From assembly GCA_034687125.1 (NCBI GenBank), contig JAQGBZ010000375.1, positions 1 to 58,665 on the forward strand: a stretch of DNA of 58,665 bases. Direction: 5' to 3'. Source of the DNA: Neelides folsomi (Eukaryota; Arthropoda; Collembola; Neelipleona; Neelidae). Of the stretch, positions 1 through 12,437 are shown in pieces (the stretch's first letter is position 1; every line of letters starts with the position of its first letter). The notes beneath the pieces are model-generated. The model worked only from the letters and a program-made list of their open reading frames with translations, did not search any database and had not been told where the DNA came from. The position numbers and the translations under genes are program-made.

Positions 1-1190
1 TCTTTTCCTTCAGAGGGGCCATTTAAAATATATTCCTTTGGACTTTGGCAATTTATATATTTAATTTTAATTAATAAGTAAATTAATTTTAGTATGGATA
101 AAAACCGTTTATCCATTTCACCCCAAACCTGACCTGTGACTCATAGGTTGAGTTTGGCCCAAGGTTCGTTCAAGTCTAAAGTTTATAAGGCAAAGATGAA
201 AAAACCAACTGCTTTATTAACACTATCTATGAAGTCTCTGATGTATTGTAATGATGTAATACATAGTTGCTGACAATGAGTGAGGATATCGTATATCACG
301 CTGCTTGATTTCTCCGGTTAGACTATGAATAAAATCCTGTTTGGAAGACTCATTTTTACATTGAAGGCTCAAAATTATTTTTATGACATGATGGAATTTA
401 GTCAGTAATTATAATTTTAACATTCAAATAGGAAAATAATATAACATACTCAATAATTAATAAATACAGGTAAACACAGGTAATTTTAAACAATATAATA
501 AGGTACTACTTAAAAGTTTTAAAAGCTTTTATGACTTTAACTGTATTAGTTTCATATAAAATTAACTTGTAAGCTTTAATAAATAATGAGATAATTGTGT
601 GATAAAAATTGTAAAATTGATTTAAACTACATACTTTTAATTACATAGGTTTATATGTATGTAGGATTTGGGATATTGTAATTATAGTGGATATACTATA
701 TTTGTAATTATAGGGGATATACTAAACTGAATGTAAATGGTTGTTTATTATTATGCATTATAAAATTAAGTAGCCACAGATGGTTGATGTCAGCAACCGT
801 TGAATTTCCAAGTGACAGGTAATTAATTTAAGATGATAATTTTATTCAAAACCGGGTGTTCTCAGAATCGCCCAAAACTCACTCAACAACTTAAAAATTC
901 ACTTTATATGGAAGCAAATTAATGTCTCGATTTCTATTGTTTTGCTAAGAGAGGGATAATGAACTACCTGTATAGCTTTTTAATTTTGACCCTGACCCTG
1001 TCCTTGTGCGGTTTCAAATTTATGACATGAATAAATTCGCAAATTTATTTCGTGACACAATGAATTAAAATCCTAACTGTTTTTTACACTTGAACTTTTA
1101 AAAGTATATTTAAATATTACATATAATTATATTATACAAATCTGAACATTTAAATGATAATTATTTTAATTATAATTATTAATTAATTTT
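1..1190. other. AT-rich stretch without a recognisable gene
   Basis: No open frame of convincing composition or recognisable domain was seen on either strand. It lies downstream (3') of the VMO-I-like gene and probably contains its 3' UTR and polyadenylation region. A short possible exon edge near position 10 cannot be assessed because the window starts there. Confidence 0.5.
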
Positions 1191-2780
1191 TCACCAAAAG
1201 ACAGTTAAAATATTTAGCACGTGTTGATACATAGAAGAAATATTATCAAGGATTTTAGTGAATTTTGATAAACTTCTCCATTCATAATGTGACATTTCCC
1301 TTCTTTTTTTCTCTGGATCGTTGTAAGAACCATTTTGATAGAATTTCTCCGGTCTGACGAAATAATCCCCGCAAATTCCGACAACTTGATAAACGGCTAT
1401 ATAATGCCCGGGAGCTACGCTAATATCAACATATGCAGATTTCATGGGAGAAAACGTTTCATCTGAGGCAGTTGCCCAATTAAATCCAGTCGTTTTAGAA
1501 ATTTTGAGATTTTGCCTGTAATAGTAAACCATTCTTTCAGTGTTGTCAGGTGTATTTTGCGGTGCTTCAGGTGCAGGGCCAATCGGAGGAGGAAGCCCAG
1601 GAATTAGAATTTGACGGTGAATGTGTTTGGCCAATTCTTGCGAATTTTCATCGGATTTATAATTTGAATCGATTTCTTCATCGGAAATTGCAAAATCAAA
1701 TTTATTGAATTTTTTAGTTTTATTATTTTTATTTTTGGCGCTTCTGGTCCTTCGGTTTTTGGATGAATTTCGAACAGAAGTTTTTTTTTGTTTTTTACCG
1801 GGATTATTTGAAACAGGGACGATGAAATTAATTGAAGGTTTTTTAATTTGTGTATTTGGAGTTGGATTTATATCTAAATTTTGAAAAACTGATCTTTGTG
1901 TTGAATATTTTCTTTTATTTTCTTGTTTGTATTCTTGTTCTCCTTGCCCGGTCGCATCGCCCTTTTTCCCTGAATTCTTCCCGTCCTTTCTGGACATTCC
2001 GATTTGTTTTGTGTAAGTGTAGGAGATCGGAACAAAGCCAAGGGTATTGTCAACTTCGAACACAATTTCCCAATTGTCTTTAGGAAAACAATTAATAGCT
2101 TGGGAAGAAATTTCACAACAGCTCATTTTTAATGAATTAATTCCAACAAGATCACCTTCTAAAATATAAATTAAAACAATCAATTAATTAATAAATAAAT
2201 TTAAGTTTAATTAATTATTTAATAGTTTTTTATTTTGTTAATTAGATTTACTTTCATTTGGATATTTAATCATTGTCTGAAGTCCACAAATTGCTTGACC
2301 TTTAAGACACATCTGTGGTTCTGTCCATTCCCCATAAACTGAATTTGATTTCGGTTCATAAACTTTTCCTTCCAAACAAAACATTCGCATATTTGTAATT
2401 CCCGCGTAGTCGTCTTTGTCTAAATTCGTGTCAATTTCCAGTTGGAATCCCTGGATGTATCCTTTACAAGGAAAAACACTTTTCGCCCATTGGCCTTCTT
2501 TTGCAATGCTGCTGTGAATTGTGTGGAAATTTATTTCTCCAGGATTTCCACAATAAAGTTCAAGTCCCGAAACACCAAATTCGTCATTTTCTTCTTCTCT
2601 TTGTTTTTTCAATGCAACACCAGTGACAAATTCACCGGGTCTGCACTTTTCCCAAGGTCCCCAAATTCCTATTGGATTTTCTTTTGGAGCGAAAAGAACC
2701 CAATCTTCATTTTGTAATTTTTTAGCACTCGCAATTAAAAAATAAAAATTGACTAGAAGTTTTAAAGACGATAAAAACAT
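1191..2780 (-). CDS. VMO-I (vitelline membrane outer layer 1)-like secreted protein with long basic insert
   Basis: Two exons, 2780-2252 and 2158-1191, join in phase (1,497 nt, 498 aa). The start at 2780 is followed by a signal peptide (MFLSSLKLLVNFYFLIASA). Residues ~25-195 carry the repeating VMO-I pattern: WGPWEKCRPGEFVTG, then GLELYCG, a second unit with CKGYIQGFQLEI and NMRMFC, and a third with CLKGQAICGLQT closing at SLKMSCC across the intron. VMO-I proteins form a three-fold beta prism outside cells. After it comes a segment (DNTLGFVPISYTYTKQIG), then about 170 residues of low-complexity K/S/N/R-rich sequence, then a compact C-terminal part with SVAPGHYIAVYQVVGICGDY. I infer that the basic block is an insert within a C-terminal domain often trailing VMO-I in arthropods. 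Substrate and tissue cannot be read from the sequence. The VMO-I call is firm; the C-terminal fold is not. Confidence 0.85.
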
Positions 2781-2859
2781 TATAATTTTTTTATTATGCT
2801 TAAACTACAAGTTTTATATAAACCTTTTAACTTTTAGCGAAATTAATCTATAAGTATTA

Positions 2860-3240
2860 AATAAAAGTGTAAAAATCATAAAGTGCGAACACAAAAGTAA
2901 CTTTTTTCTTACGCCAATTCCTTCATGAATGAGCGACGTTATCCACCGTTATTTGTTATATGCATATAATACCTATACCAATACTACCTGTATATGTACA
3001 GTAATGGTTGTGACTTGTGAATGAAGTTAATAGAATTCTCTCTTGGCTAGATCAGGTTTGCAAAATTGCTAACAATAATTTACATTCTTCATTGCGTATT
3101 AGAGTGGATATTTATTAAATCCTTAAGATTGAGTTATCAAAATATAAACTACTAAACGAATATAAATGAAATAAATGCCGAAAATAATTGTTAATAATAA
3201 TTGTAACTCCATCATTTTATTTGAGTTTAGCAATATTTAA
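2860..3240. repeat. Dispersed repeat, copy A (related to 16105-16530)
   Basis: Aligned by eye with 16105-16530 in the same orientation. Shared landmarks include the stretch around 2895 (cttttttcttacgccaattc against tttttttcttaggccaattc), a TTCTCTTGG(C/A)TAGATCAG block, an AACAATAATTTACAT block and a GATTTTATTTGAGTTTA-like end. The copies are diverged, so this is an old duplication or a degraded element. Copy A lies just upstream of the VMO-I gene start. Confidence 0.6.
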
Positions 3241-3257
3241 TCATACTAACATTACTG

Positions 3258-3397
3258 ACATGTTATACTGGCATTAAGAGAACCAAATCCCTCAAAATGT
3301 TTCCAATAATTCCCAAAGAAGTAAGAAATCACAATGATCAAACCAAGTCCAAATGGGAGGATTGGAACGTCTATTGTTACTGTTGTATTTCCTTACA
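3258..3397 (-). other. Possible orphan terminal exon with a membrane segment
   Basis: Reading the minus strand after a possible acceptor (ttttgtaag) gives about 46 codons ending in a stop. They include a hydrophobic run (LPFGLGLIIVISYFFG). This could be the last exon of a small membrane protein, but I found no upstream exon to join to it. Composition alone suggests coding; function unknown. Confidence 0.15.
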
Positions 3398-3399
3398 AA

Positions 3400-6300
3400 A
3401 TTCCTAATAATGGTTAGTTATTTATTAATCTAATCAATCTAACCTAAATGTATGGATAATACTTATAGCAAATTGCTATAATGTAAGAACCTTTTATATT
3501 AGCATCGTCCAAGAAATTATGAAGTTTGACTGGGTAGTTTTAAATGTACAACAATTTAAACTTTTGTGATATCAAGGCTATGATTGGAATTGAACACTTA
3601 GCTTGAATAAAACAAATTCTTTTAAGAAACTCTTGAAGTTTATGTCAATAAGATTATTCTCTTAGCTATTTGTAAAGCTATGAATAATGTATAATTACAT
3701 AATGCTGCATGTACATATTATAACTATAAGGATAAAGCTCCTCTAGTTAAGCCTTAAATAACAGCACAATAGTTTTATCCATTTGTGACTTCAATTTGAG
3801 TCTTTTATTGTTCCGATTATTAAAATTCACTTTAGCTCCAAATATTCACAATGTCACTAAATATTTACTTTAATACACACAAGTATCAGTTTACAAAATC
3901 TCGACACATTCCCAAATGTACGAGGGAAGCCCGAGAGGGCCGAAACTTTCTTATCAAAGCCTTGTGTAAAGAGTGAGCGGGGAGCAAATAATGATATGAA
4001 AACTTCAAAGATGATTGACTTAATAATTTTGGAGATACTTGAATAAGGGAGTGAACCGGGTGTGAGAGAGAAAAAGAGTATGCATGACCAAGAACCAAGG
4101 ACTAAGTCTTCTTTTTCCACCGATATTTATAACCTATTTTCTATATTGTTCTGGCAGTCCTTTTTCACTAATTGTAATGACCCGTGCATTCTTCGTGGAA
4201 TAATTTGCTGAGTCGTTTCCACTCTTAGGACTCATTTTCCTGATCCTCGTGAGTTGTGTGTTTATTAAACCAAACTCTATCCGGTAAATTACTGCGTCCA
4301 GCAACTATCTCATTACATATTATGCACTTCCGTGCCCATTTACTTAGGATTGTCAGATGACAGTGCTTTTATTAATGCATCTGAGAATGTGGATGACTAC
4401 CCAAGGAGTAACATATGAATATATGTTATAATATGTATATATGAAAATTGTAAATAATATGGATATTAAATATATATTATACTTATTACCTAATAGATAA
4501 ATCAATAAAGATATTTAAAACATACTGTGTACAATATATCCATCCAATTGGAGATATTGTTTATCCGCCATACACACAATTTTGCTAATAGTTATACGCA
4601 CAATACACATTATTTTAATTACAATTAGATTACCTATGTTATAACATTCATTAATATTAAAATAATATAAAAATAAAGGTAAACAGTTAATATTTGATTG
4701 AAATATATTTAATATATATGAATTAGAGGACGATCCAAAGTGCAGAGTACAGAGTTCAAGTTCATTTAATAATCATTTTACAAGATATTTATAGTATCTT
4801 TTATGTTAAAATGCTATTTATCACAAAGTTTTTGGAAGGGTTACGAATTTGGAAGCAATATAATATATGGTCTAAATAATTATATTTACTAACCTTTTAC
4901 TTAACTAGTTGTGTCATAAGACTTTTCCGACTTCGTTAATACGTTCCTTAATTTAATTTTACTTTCATCAAACTGATATCGATGATCTAAAGTATATGTT
5001 TAATTTTATTCTATATGTCATATGGTCATAACTAATACTTAGTTAGAGCCGAATAGTAGGCTTTAAAAGTTACGCGCTAAGAAATGGCAAACGAATATAA
5101 AGAAAATTGCACCCTTCAAAACTACCAATCCATTTAGCAATTTTAGTCTAGAATGAAGTGGATTAAAAAATAAATTAGTTTATCGATAAGAATGACGATA
5201 TTTGCTTATTACCTCATAAAATATTTGGATATTTTTAATAAAATTTTATATCCAAAAACTCTATTGATTCGTTTAGTAATTTTATCGAAGTTATTTTATT
5301 CTACGAAAATGCTCAAAAATATTTTTATTTGGTATGGGAACTTCACGGGAACGCTCCCAACGAGTGGCATCCTTACTCTATACACAAGGTCTTTGTGACT
5401 AACAAATAAAGCCATATATCTAATAAACATTTCCACTTTTTAATATGTATATATGATGTATAATTTGATATATTATTTTTTGGAAAAACCCAAAATATTT
5501 TTACAATCTTGATTTATAATTCCTACAGTGGTTCGAGCCAGTGCTCTATTAGGCATTAAGCAAAGGTCGAATGTCTAGTTAAGTAGTGCCTAATGCCTAA
5601 ATTTCAGATGATCAATTTCAAGGAAAATATTTTAATATAAGACTAGATTTTGAAAAGATTTTAAAGCGATATTTAACGTCTTGAGTATTTAAAATCATTA
5701 GTTGAATATTATTTATAGTTTTAAGATATTTTAAGCTTATTTTTATTTAATTTTTATTATAGCAATATATTGTATTTTGATTCTGGATAAGTGAATATGC
5801 TGGTTAGACTTATTATCACATGTATTACACAGTAAATTGTTGATGCGCAAAAATAATGATTATATTTATGTAATTTATAATTTTAAATTATTCATACATA
5901 TTCATAAAAACTCAATTAAAGTAAATAAAATGGAAAACTTACAATAAAAGTTTCATATTAACTCTTAGGCGAAAATTAGGCATTAGGCATAGGTCATTTA
6001 TTAGGCAATTCATAAAATATTTCTGAATTATACTGCCCAAGAAGGAGCTCTGGCCGTAGGACGCAACTATGTATGTATGTATGCGTACCTAATACAAGAT
6101 TTAAATACAATATGTTGTGATTACGACCTAATCAATAAGATAAAATTAGTTTAAAAGGCCGGAAGCTCAAACAGAAATAAAATTCCATAAAAGTACGTGT
6201 TACAAAACCACTGTTCCATATAAACAACAAACGAGCAGTGTCCAGATTTTTTAGAAAATTTTTAAAGTAAATTCAACCACTAACTAATAATTTTCAAACT

Positions 6301-6700
6301 TAATGTTAAGTTTTACAATAAATTTATGATTTTTATTTTTAAAATTATTAAATTTAAAATTTAAAAAATTTTCATAATCAACTTTTTACCATGTTTTCTC
6401 CTTTATAAAGCAATTAAAAAACCATATTAAACTCTTTAAATTTCTATAGATTTAATTCTTAATTGCAATTTTTATCTTGAAGGGAACATTGTGTATTGGG
6501 AAATTTGGGAAATAAAAAAGATCAGCTTACGGTATGGCACGCAGACAATAAGGGTAGTTAGTCAAATTATATGCTAGTCTGCGCAGCATAACATTGATTA
6601 ATTCCCTTTTGAAAGTCATTGTCAGTTTAAATATTATTTTATTAATGGCAGATAAATACTAGCATGTAAGAGTTTTGTAAAAAATGGAGCTATTATACAA
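3400..6700. other. Intergenic region, no gene seen
   Basis: Small open frames here have no family signature and unlikely composition. Noticeable structure: ATTAGGCATTAGGCA-type words at about 5547-5602 (in both orientations) and again at about 5967-6013. They look like remnants of a small inverted-repeat element, but I could not define its ends or a target duplication. Confidence 0.4.
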
Positions 6701-6732
6701 AAAATGTCCAGGTTCAGATAATGAGACAAAAA

Positions 6733-6903
6733 GGGCAACCATTGCCCAAAAACGGACAATGAAAACCAGAAAACGTGCAGTTGTAGCCCGAAAAGGGGTA
6801 ATGATTGTAAGGAAACAGTAAATCGTTGTCCATATTCGGGTAACTGTTGCCCGTTTTGGGGCAGTCATTTCCCGTTTTCGGGTAATGGTAACACGTTTTA
6901 CCG
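6733..6903. repeat. Degenerate ~21-bp minisatellite
   Basis: About eight imperfect head-to-tail units of roughly 21 bp with core CCCGTTTTCGGG or CCCAAAAACGG plus a CAAT/ATTG word. The period shows clearly on the minus strand, where translation repeats a seven-residue pattern like CPKTGND/HYPFSGY. It is GC-richer than its surroundings and sits ~140 bp upstream of the P450 start, so it could affect that promoter. No coding function is inferred. Confidence 0.6.
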
Positions 6904-8871
6904 CAGGGGTCAAAGGCTTTGACCGACCCTTGACCTACAAAAATAAACATTAGTAAAATATAAAGTTTGAATCTATCCTATTTAATTATTGTTTTTTTTT
7001 ATATTTTTAATGGTTTTTCAGATATTAAAGTTTAAATACTTAAAATGGAAGCCTTTTCGATTCTTTTTACTATTATTGCAGGCTTAATTATGTGTTGGAT
7101 TTTGAGCGAATATTTTGCAACAAGAAATCTTCCGCCAGGTAGGTTAAGTTAATTCAATATTTCATTTTGCATTTCATTATATATTCAATTATATATTTCT
7201 ATGACTGTTATATTATCTTATTATATTATGTTTGTATTTTCAAATTAATAAACAATTTAATTTATTTAATTTATAAATAAATGATTTAATTTGACAACTT
7301 TAATAATTTTATTGGTAATAGGACCATGGGGTTTGCCGATCTTTGGAAATATATTTAGCATGGGTACTGGTTCTCTTCTTAAAAGCATAAACATTTATAG
7401 GAAAAAGTATGGAGACATTTTTTCAATGGCTTTCGGAAATTTTAGGTTTGAAAAATATACTTTAATATTTAACTTACAAAGAAAATAATTTAACTTTAAG
7501 ATACAAGAAACTTATTGTTATTATTAATAATTTTTTTATATTTCAGAGTTGTAGTGCTTACTGATTACAAATCAATAGTTGAAGTACTAAAAATGCAAGA
7601 GTTTACAGGAAGACCAGATTTCAAAATTTGGGATGACAGAAATAGAGGAGTTAGAAATCGAGGAATTCTTTTTTGTGATGGGTAAAACAATTTTACTCGT
7701 TTATGAGACTTAATATTTCGGGTTAAAAATCTTATTAAAGGCCTGTTTGGCAAGAACAACGGCGATTTGCTTTGAAAGGTCTTAGGGATTTTGGATTTGG
7801 AAAAGAAAATTTGGAAGGGCTCATAATTTTTGAAATGGAAGAACTTGTTAAATTACTCAAGTTAGATTTATTACAGAAATTAATTAATTAGATATTAAAA
7901 TGAGAAAAAATCACATTATCATACATAATGTTTATTAATATAATTACTATCTATTTTATTCACTTGTAGAACTACTGAAGGAACCCCAATTGACATCAGC
8001 GCAAGACTTAATGCCTCTGTTTTTAATTCACTATGGTAAGAATACTGCGTGCTTTATGAACTTTTTAATGTTTTAATTTATTTATTATCTTTATCATTTT
8101 TAGGTATATTTTGACTGGAAAGAGGTGCGTTAACACTTATAAAATATTATTTTTAGAATTAATTTATTTGTGAATTGCGAAATTTGCAATTACAATTTGT
8201 GAAATAAAAAATGGATAAAATAATATCGACTTGTGAGTTGTTTTATACTGATTTATAGATTTGAATTAAACGATCCTTTATTTGAAAAGCTCATTTTATA
8301 CATAGGAAGGTAAAATATTTAATTTGATAATAAACATTATTGTTGAATATGTACGTATTATGTATTTAATAATTTATTATTTTTATTTATAAATTAAATA
8401 GATATCTGATATCTGTATTATAGTTTTACGCGTTCGTAGTTTAATAATATAAAATTCATAATAAAAAATAATTTTTAAGATTTTTAAGTACTGCTGATAT
8501 TGCAAGCCCAGCTTTTTACCTATATGGCTTTGTTAAACACATAATGAGGAAAAGAATGAACTTATTTAGGACAATGAGGATTGAAATCCAAAAAATGATA
8601 ATTGAACAAAGGGAAGAACATAAAAAGACCTTCAAAGAAAATGTGATTCGTGATTTCATTGATTGTTATATTCAAGAAATGAGAGAAATTGAGAGATCGG
8701 GAAAAATCAATTCTTTCTACAAAGAAGAGGGATGTAAGCATAATATAAAAAATTAATATAATTAAAAATTAATATGTAAATTAAAACAATAGATAAAAAT
8801 GTACAAAAAGAAATTCTGGATTAATTTTTTGTAATTATTATTTATTTAGCTGAAAATTGTCTTATTTTACT

Positions 8872-8879
8872 ACAAGATC
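8872..8879. repeat. Target-site duplication, left copy (ACAAGATC)
   Basis: ACAAGATC lies directly before the element's first bases (GGCTAACATATCGC). The identical octamer follows its last bases at 14580-14587. An 8-bp duplication is typical for IS1016/Merlin-type transposition. Confidence 0.95.
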
Positions 8880-9165
8880 GGCTAACATATCGCTATCTTG
8901 TAAAATTGAGGCTCCATGGAGCACCATGGTGCTCCATGGAGGGAAATTTCGCTCCATGCAGTTTTCAATGTAAGTTTCCCTATCTTATAAAATTCCGCTC
9001 CATGGAGCACCATGTTGCTCCATGAATCGAAACTCCATGGTGCTCCATGCAAAAAAGCTCCATGATGGTAAAAATCGCTCCTGAAAACTCCATGGTGCTC
9101 CACCTTTGCTCCTGAAACTCCATGGTGCTCCAAAATCTACATGGTGCTCCATGTAGAGCACAAAA
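8880..9165. repeat. Left terminal inverted repeat with CATGG palindromes
   Basis: Reverse complement of 14312-14579 with a handful of substitutions and one extra ~20-bp unit near its inner edge. It is built from repeated GCTCCATGGAGCACCATGG-like words, so each end can fold into several hairpins. Weak similarity continues inward to about 9240. Confidence 0.92.
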
Positions 9166-9431
9166 TTGCATAAATTTGCCAGAATACGGAAAGTCAGCCC
9201 AAAATAGTTCTATTGCAATTCCCTTTTCACTAAAAATGAGGATTTTGTAAAATGCAATCTCTAATGTTATTTATTACCAAGCAAAATTGAAACTGATTAC
9301 AAAAAATTAATTAATTTGATTTATACACAATTATTGGTCGGTCGTGAACACTAAATGATAAATCGTTCTTGAACCTCCATGTTTTCATAGGAGTTGATAA
9401 AACAAATTCCTTTGAAAAGACAATTTGAATT

Positions 9432-10343
9432 TTACATATTAACGCACTTTTTCTCATGGATGTTTTGATTCTCTTTTCTTGTGAATCCTCTACCACACTT
9501 GAAACACTGAAATTCCTTTTCTGGGTTATGGATTTTCATGTGGCGCTCCAAGTTGTATCTTCGACTCCAATCACATTCCCATCCTAAAATTTAAAAGATA
9601 AAATATATAAATTAAAAATAACTTTTTATTTATAATTATACTTTACTTGCGAATCCGATATACACGACTTTTATATATCGATTGGCTTAAGTTTTGATTA
9701 ATTGTAATTTTGTAATTGTTATATATTTTGTTTCTAATTATTTAAAGTAAAATTATTTTAAAATTTTAAATAAATTACCACACTGATTGCATTTTCTTGC
9801 ATTTTTAATGTTCCTTCCTCGATTATTATCAGTATCAACTGCATCATCGGTCACCTTGGGAATATCGAATACATCGTCAAAAACAATCCTTTTGTCATTC
9901 GACGAACTTTCAGATTTTTCTTCCTGTATGTCCAATAATTGATTCTTTTTCATTTGAACCAATTTTGCCTTCTTTTTGTGCAATTTTTCTTTAAGTTTGA
10001 GCAATTCTTGATCTTTAAGAAACAATTCGTTTTTGAGAGTTTTGATTGTGATTTTATGTTTTTTGATTTTTTCCTGATATTTGTTTTCCAAAAAAATTGT
10101 TGGATCAGTAAGTTCAGGTGTCAAACTACACATTTCAACATCTTTTGATCCATCAAGCTGTGAATTAACACAATTTCTCTCTGAAGACTCCGTACATTTC
10201 TTTAAATCTTCAGTTTCAAAAATTTCGACGATTTGTTCCGTAACAAGATCCAGATTTCTCTTCTTGATGTTTCTTAATTCAAGTCGTCGTTCTCTACACT
10301 CCTTTACTTGTGCAGCAGACAATTTGCTCCATTTTCCAACCAT
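9432..10343 (-). CDS. Transposon-encoded coiled-coil and C2H2/C2HC zinc-finger protein
   Basis: Two exons, 10343-9779 and 9583-9432, 717 nt, 238 aa. The N-terminus (MVGKWSKLSAAQVKECRERR) is basic. Residues ~100-155 form a heptad-like K/L/E-rich coiled coil (KDQELLKLKEKLHKKKAKL). The C-terminus, completed by exon 2, holds two zinc-finger-like units. The first has CNQC and CGWEC pairs followed by RYNLERHMKIH. The second fits C-x2-C-x12-H-x3-C (QCFKCGRGF ... IHEKKC). It lies inside the Merlin-like element, divergent from the transposase. I infer a DNA-binding accessory, perhaps recognising the long ends or controlling the divergent promoter region 10344-10949. Nothing in the sequence proves that role, and it could be a captured host gene. 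Confidence 0.75.
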
Positions 10344-10949
10344 CTGTAATTAATTATACATCAAACAAATTATAAAATGTTAATTTAATAAAATTCAATC
10401 TATAAAAAAAATATTCAATAATTTACAACTGCTTTTATTTGAGAAATAATCTTAATTCCAAGTTATATGTTGCTTTATTACCTTTGTTATATTTGTAAGG
10501 ATTACTTGAAAGATTTTAAGAAAAGGTAGCTCTGTTTTGGAGGGCTTTTGTGAGTTATTTTGAGGTCTTTCATGTGCTGAAATATCTAGCTTAAATCAAA
10601 ATTTAGTCTGAAAGCCTACATATTTTCTCATTTTATCTAAATAATTGTAATTACTATTGTATTTAGTCAATTTGTTTAATTTTTCTATTTCTTATATAGA
10701 TTTAATACATTTTATGGATCTTTATTTCATTATAACTTAATAAAGAATAAATAACAAAGATTGAAATTTAAATATAAAAGTTAATACCATATTGAAACTT
10801 AAGGAATTTATATTTTGCGACTGCAATGCACTTTATTTGAACTTAATAGAATTTTATTATTTAATTATAAATTAAATTACCCATTTTACGGTTTCGTAAT
10901 TATTATATATATTTAAAAATGTGATCATTATCCTACATAACTTCTAATT
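10344..10949. promoter_or_regulatory. Divergent intergenic region between zinc-finger and transposase genes
   Basis: About 600 bp of AT-rich DNA between two genes starting in opposite directions inside the element. By position it should hold both promoters. I saw no clear TATA or initiator that I would defend. Confidence 0.4.
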
Positions 10950-12437
10950 ATGAGTTATTCTAAATTATTTAGTTCTGGTTCAAAATGTTCATTTCTTGAA
11001 TTCATAAAAGCAATTGACACAGAATCTGAGGCAATAAAGTTATTTCAAGAACTTAATTTGTTCCATTTAAATGATCCTGTTTGCGAATGTGGAGCTGATG
11101 AAGAATTCATCAAGTCAAATAAAAATTCAAGTTCCAAAATTGGCTTCATATGGCGTTGTTCAAGATGCAAAAGGTGTTTTAATCCATTGATAAGAACTGG
11201 CTTTTGTAACTCAAAACTTTCCTTTCTCAAGGTGATTTTTATTCACAAAATCAATTGTATATCTTATTTACAAAAATATAAATGTAATTAAATTTTTATA
11301 TAATTTTACCACATAATTAAAAATAAAATCATACATAATTTTTTACATTAGATTTACCAACTTTCGATTCAATGGTTTTTACGACTTGGGTCAAATGTGT
11401 CAATCGATAACATTCATTGTTCTCCAAACACATTAGCACGATGGAAACACATATTTCGTCAGGTACTTGTATATTTTAATATTAAATTAATTTATATAAA
11501 TATAAATTATATAAATATATATTTTTGGTTTTAATAACTAATAAAACAAAATATAATTTTTAAGTACCGCTGGATCGCTATTGATGCTTGTAACGAAAAA
11601 ATCGGAGGAAGTGGTCATTGGGTAGAAATTGATGAATGTTATTTGTTTAAAACTAAAAAGACTAAAAATCACAAAGCACGACGAATCCCTGGAGAAAAAA
11701 TTATGATTTTGGGAGGATTTGATCGGAACACAAAAAAGATATTTCTCGTTCGGCTTCAAGACACAAGGAGAGAAACAATACGACAAATATTAAGAGATCA
11801 TCTCTACCCTGGAACAATTTTAATAACCGATGGATTTGCAAGCTACAATGACTTGGTTAAAGATGAGATTCTACAATTAGCAGCACATGAAACCGTAATT
11901 CATAAATATGAATTTGTCAATTCGATGTTCCAAGAGGTTTACACAAATAATATCGAATGCCTATGGAGTAAACTAAGACCATTTGTTGGAAAATCAGGGA
12001 GCAATGGTAAGGCTTTTAGAATTAAAGACACAAGTAAAACAATTACATACCATGCATATGTTTTAATCACTTTTTTAAACAATTAATAATAAATACAAAA
12101 TAACCTAAATCTTATTTAATTATTATTATAATTATTTGCAATATATTAACATAAATAACAATTTAGTATTAATTAACTAGAAATTGTCGACTCAGTATTG
12201 AAAGAATTTGTGTATCGAACCAATTTGGATTTTGAATATGGAAAAAATAACAATGGCCCAAAAATTTTAAAGTTTTTCCAAGACATGTCATCATCTCAAA
12301 ATCATCAACTAAAAAGAAGTATTAAAAATTCAATCTTTAACCAAAATCATAAATTAAAAATTGAATCCAATTTATTCAGATTTGTCTTTGAAGTCCATTG
12401 GGGAAAAGATCAAGTCTTCTGGTGCTCCAACCGTTAA
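10950..12437 (+). CDS. ISXO2-like (IS1595/Merlin) DDE transposase
   Basis: Exons 10950-11231, 11352-11462, 11565-12006 and 12181-12437 give 1,092 nt, 363 aa. Residues ~45-75 form a zinc-ribbon-like part (CECG ... WRCSRCKRCF). The catalytic core follows: GGSGHWVEIDECY with the first Asp, GGFDRNTKKIFLV beta strand, GTILITDGFASYNDL with the second Asp, then NNIECLWSKLR with the Glu position of the family. The fourth exon supplies the family's usual tail (VLKEFVYRTNLDFEYGK), which is why I prefer the donor at 12006 over reading on to the stop at 12086. The transposase should cut and join the element's ends in the nucleus. The acceptor at 11564 is weak. The last ~50 residues before 12437 may not be coding, since the protease exon begins at 12380 in another frame. 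Confidence 0.9.

Noticed and set aside
6659..6950. Cys-rich small proteins encoded on the minus strand
   Set aside because: The repeated seven-residue pattern simply reflects the 21-bp minisatellite.
8882..9133. Open frames of 60-100 codons within the inverted repeats (both ends)
   Set aside because: They are translations of the CATGG palindrome array, occur on both strands and in mirror positions, and have no family resemblance.
11643..12086. Transposase ending at the stop at 12086
   Set aside because: Splicing at 12006/12181 is in phase and adds the conserved tail VLKEFVYRTNLDFEYGK, so the read-through version is likely intron translation.
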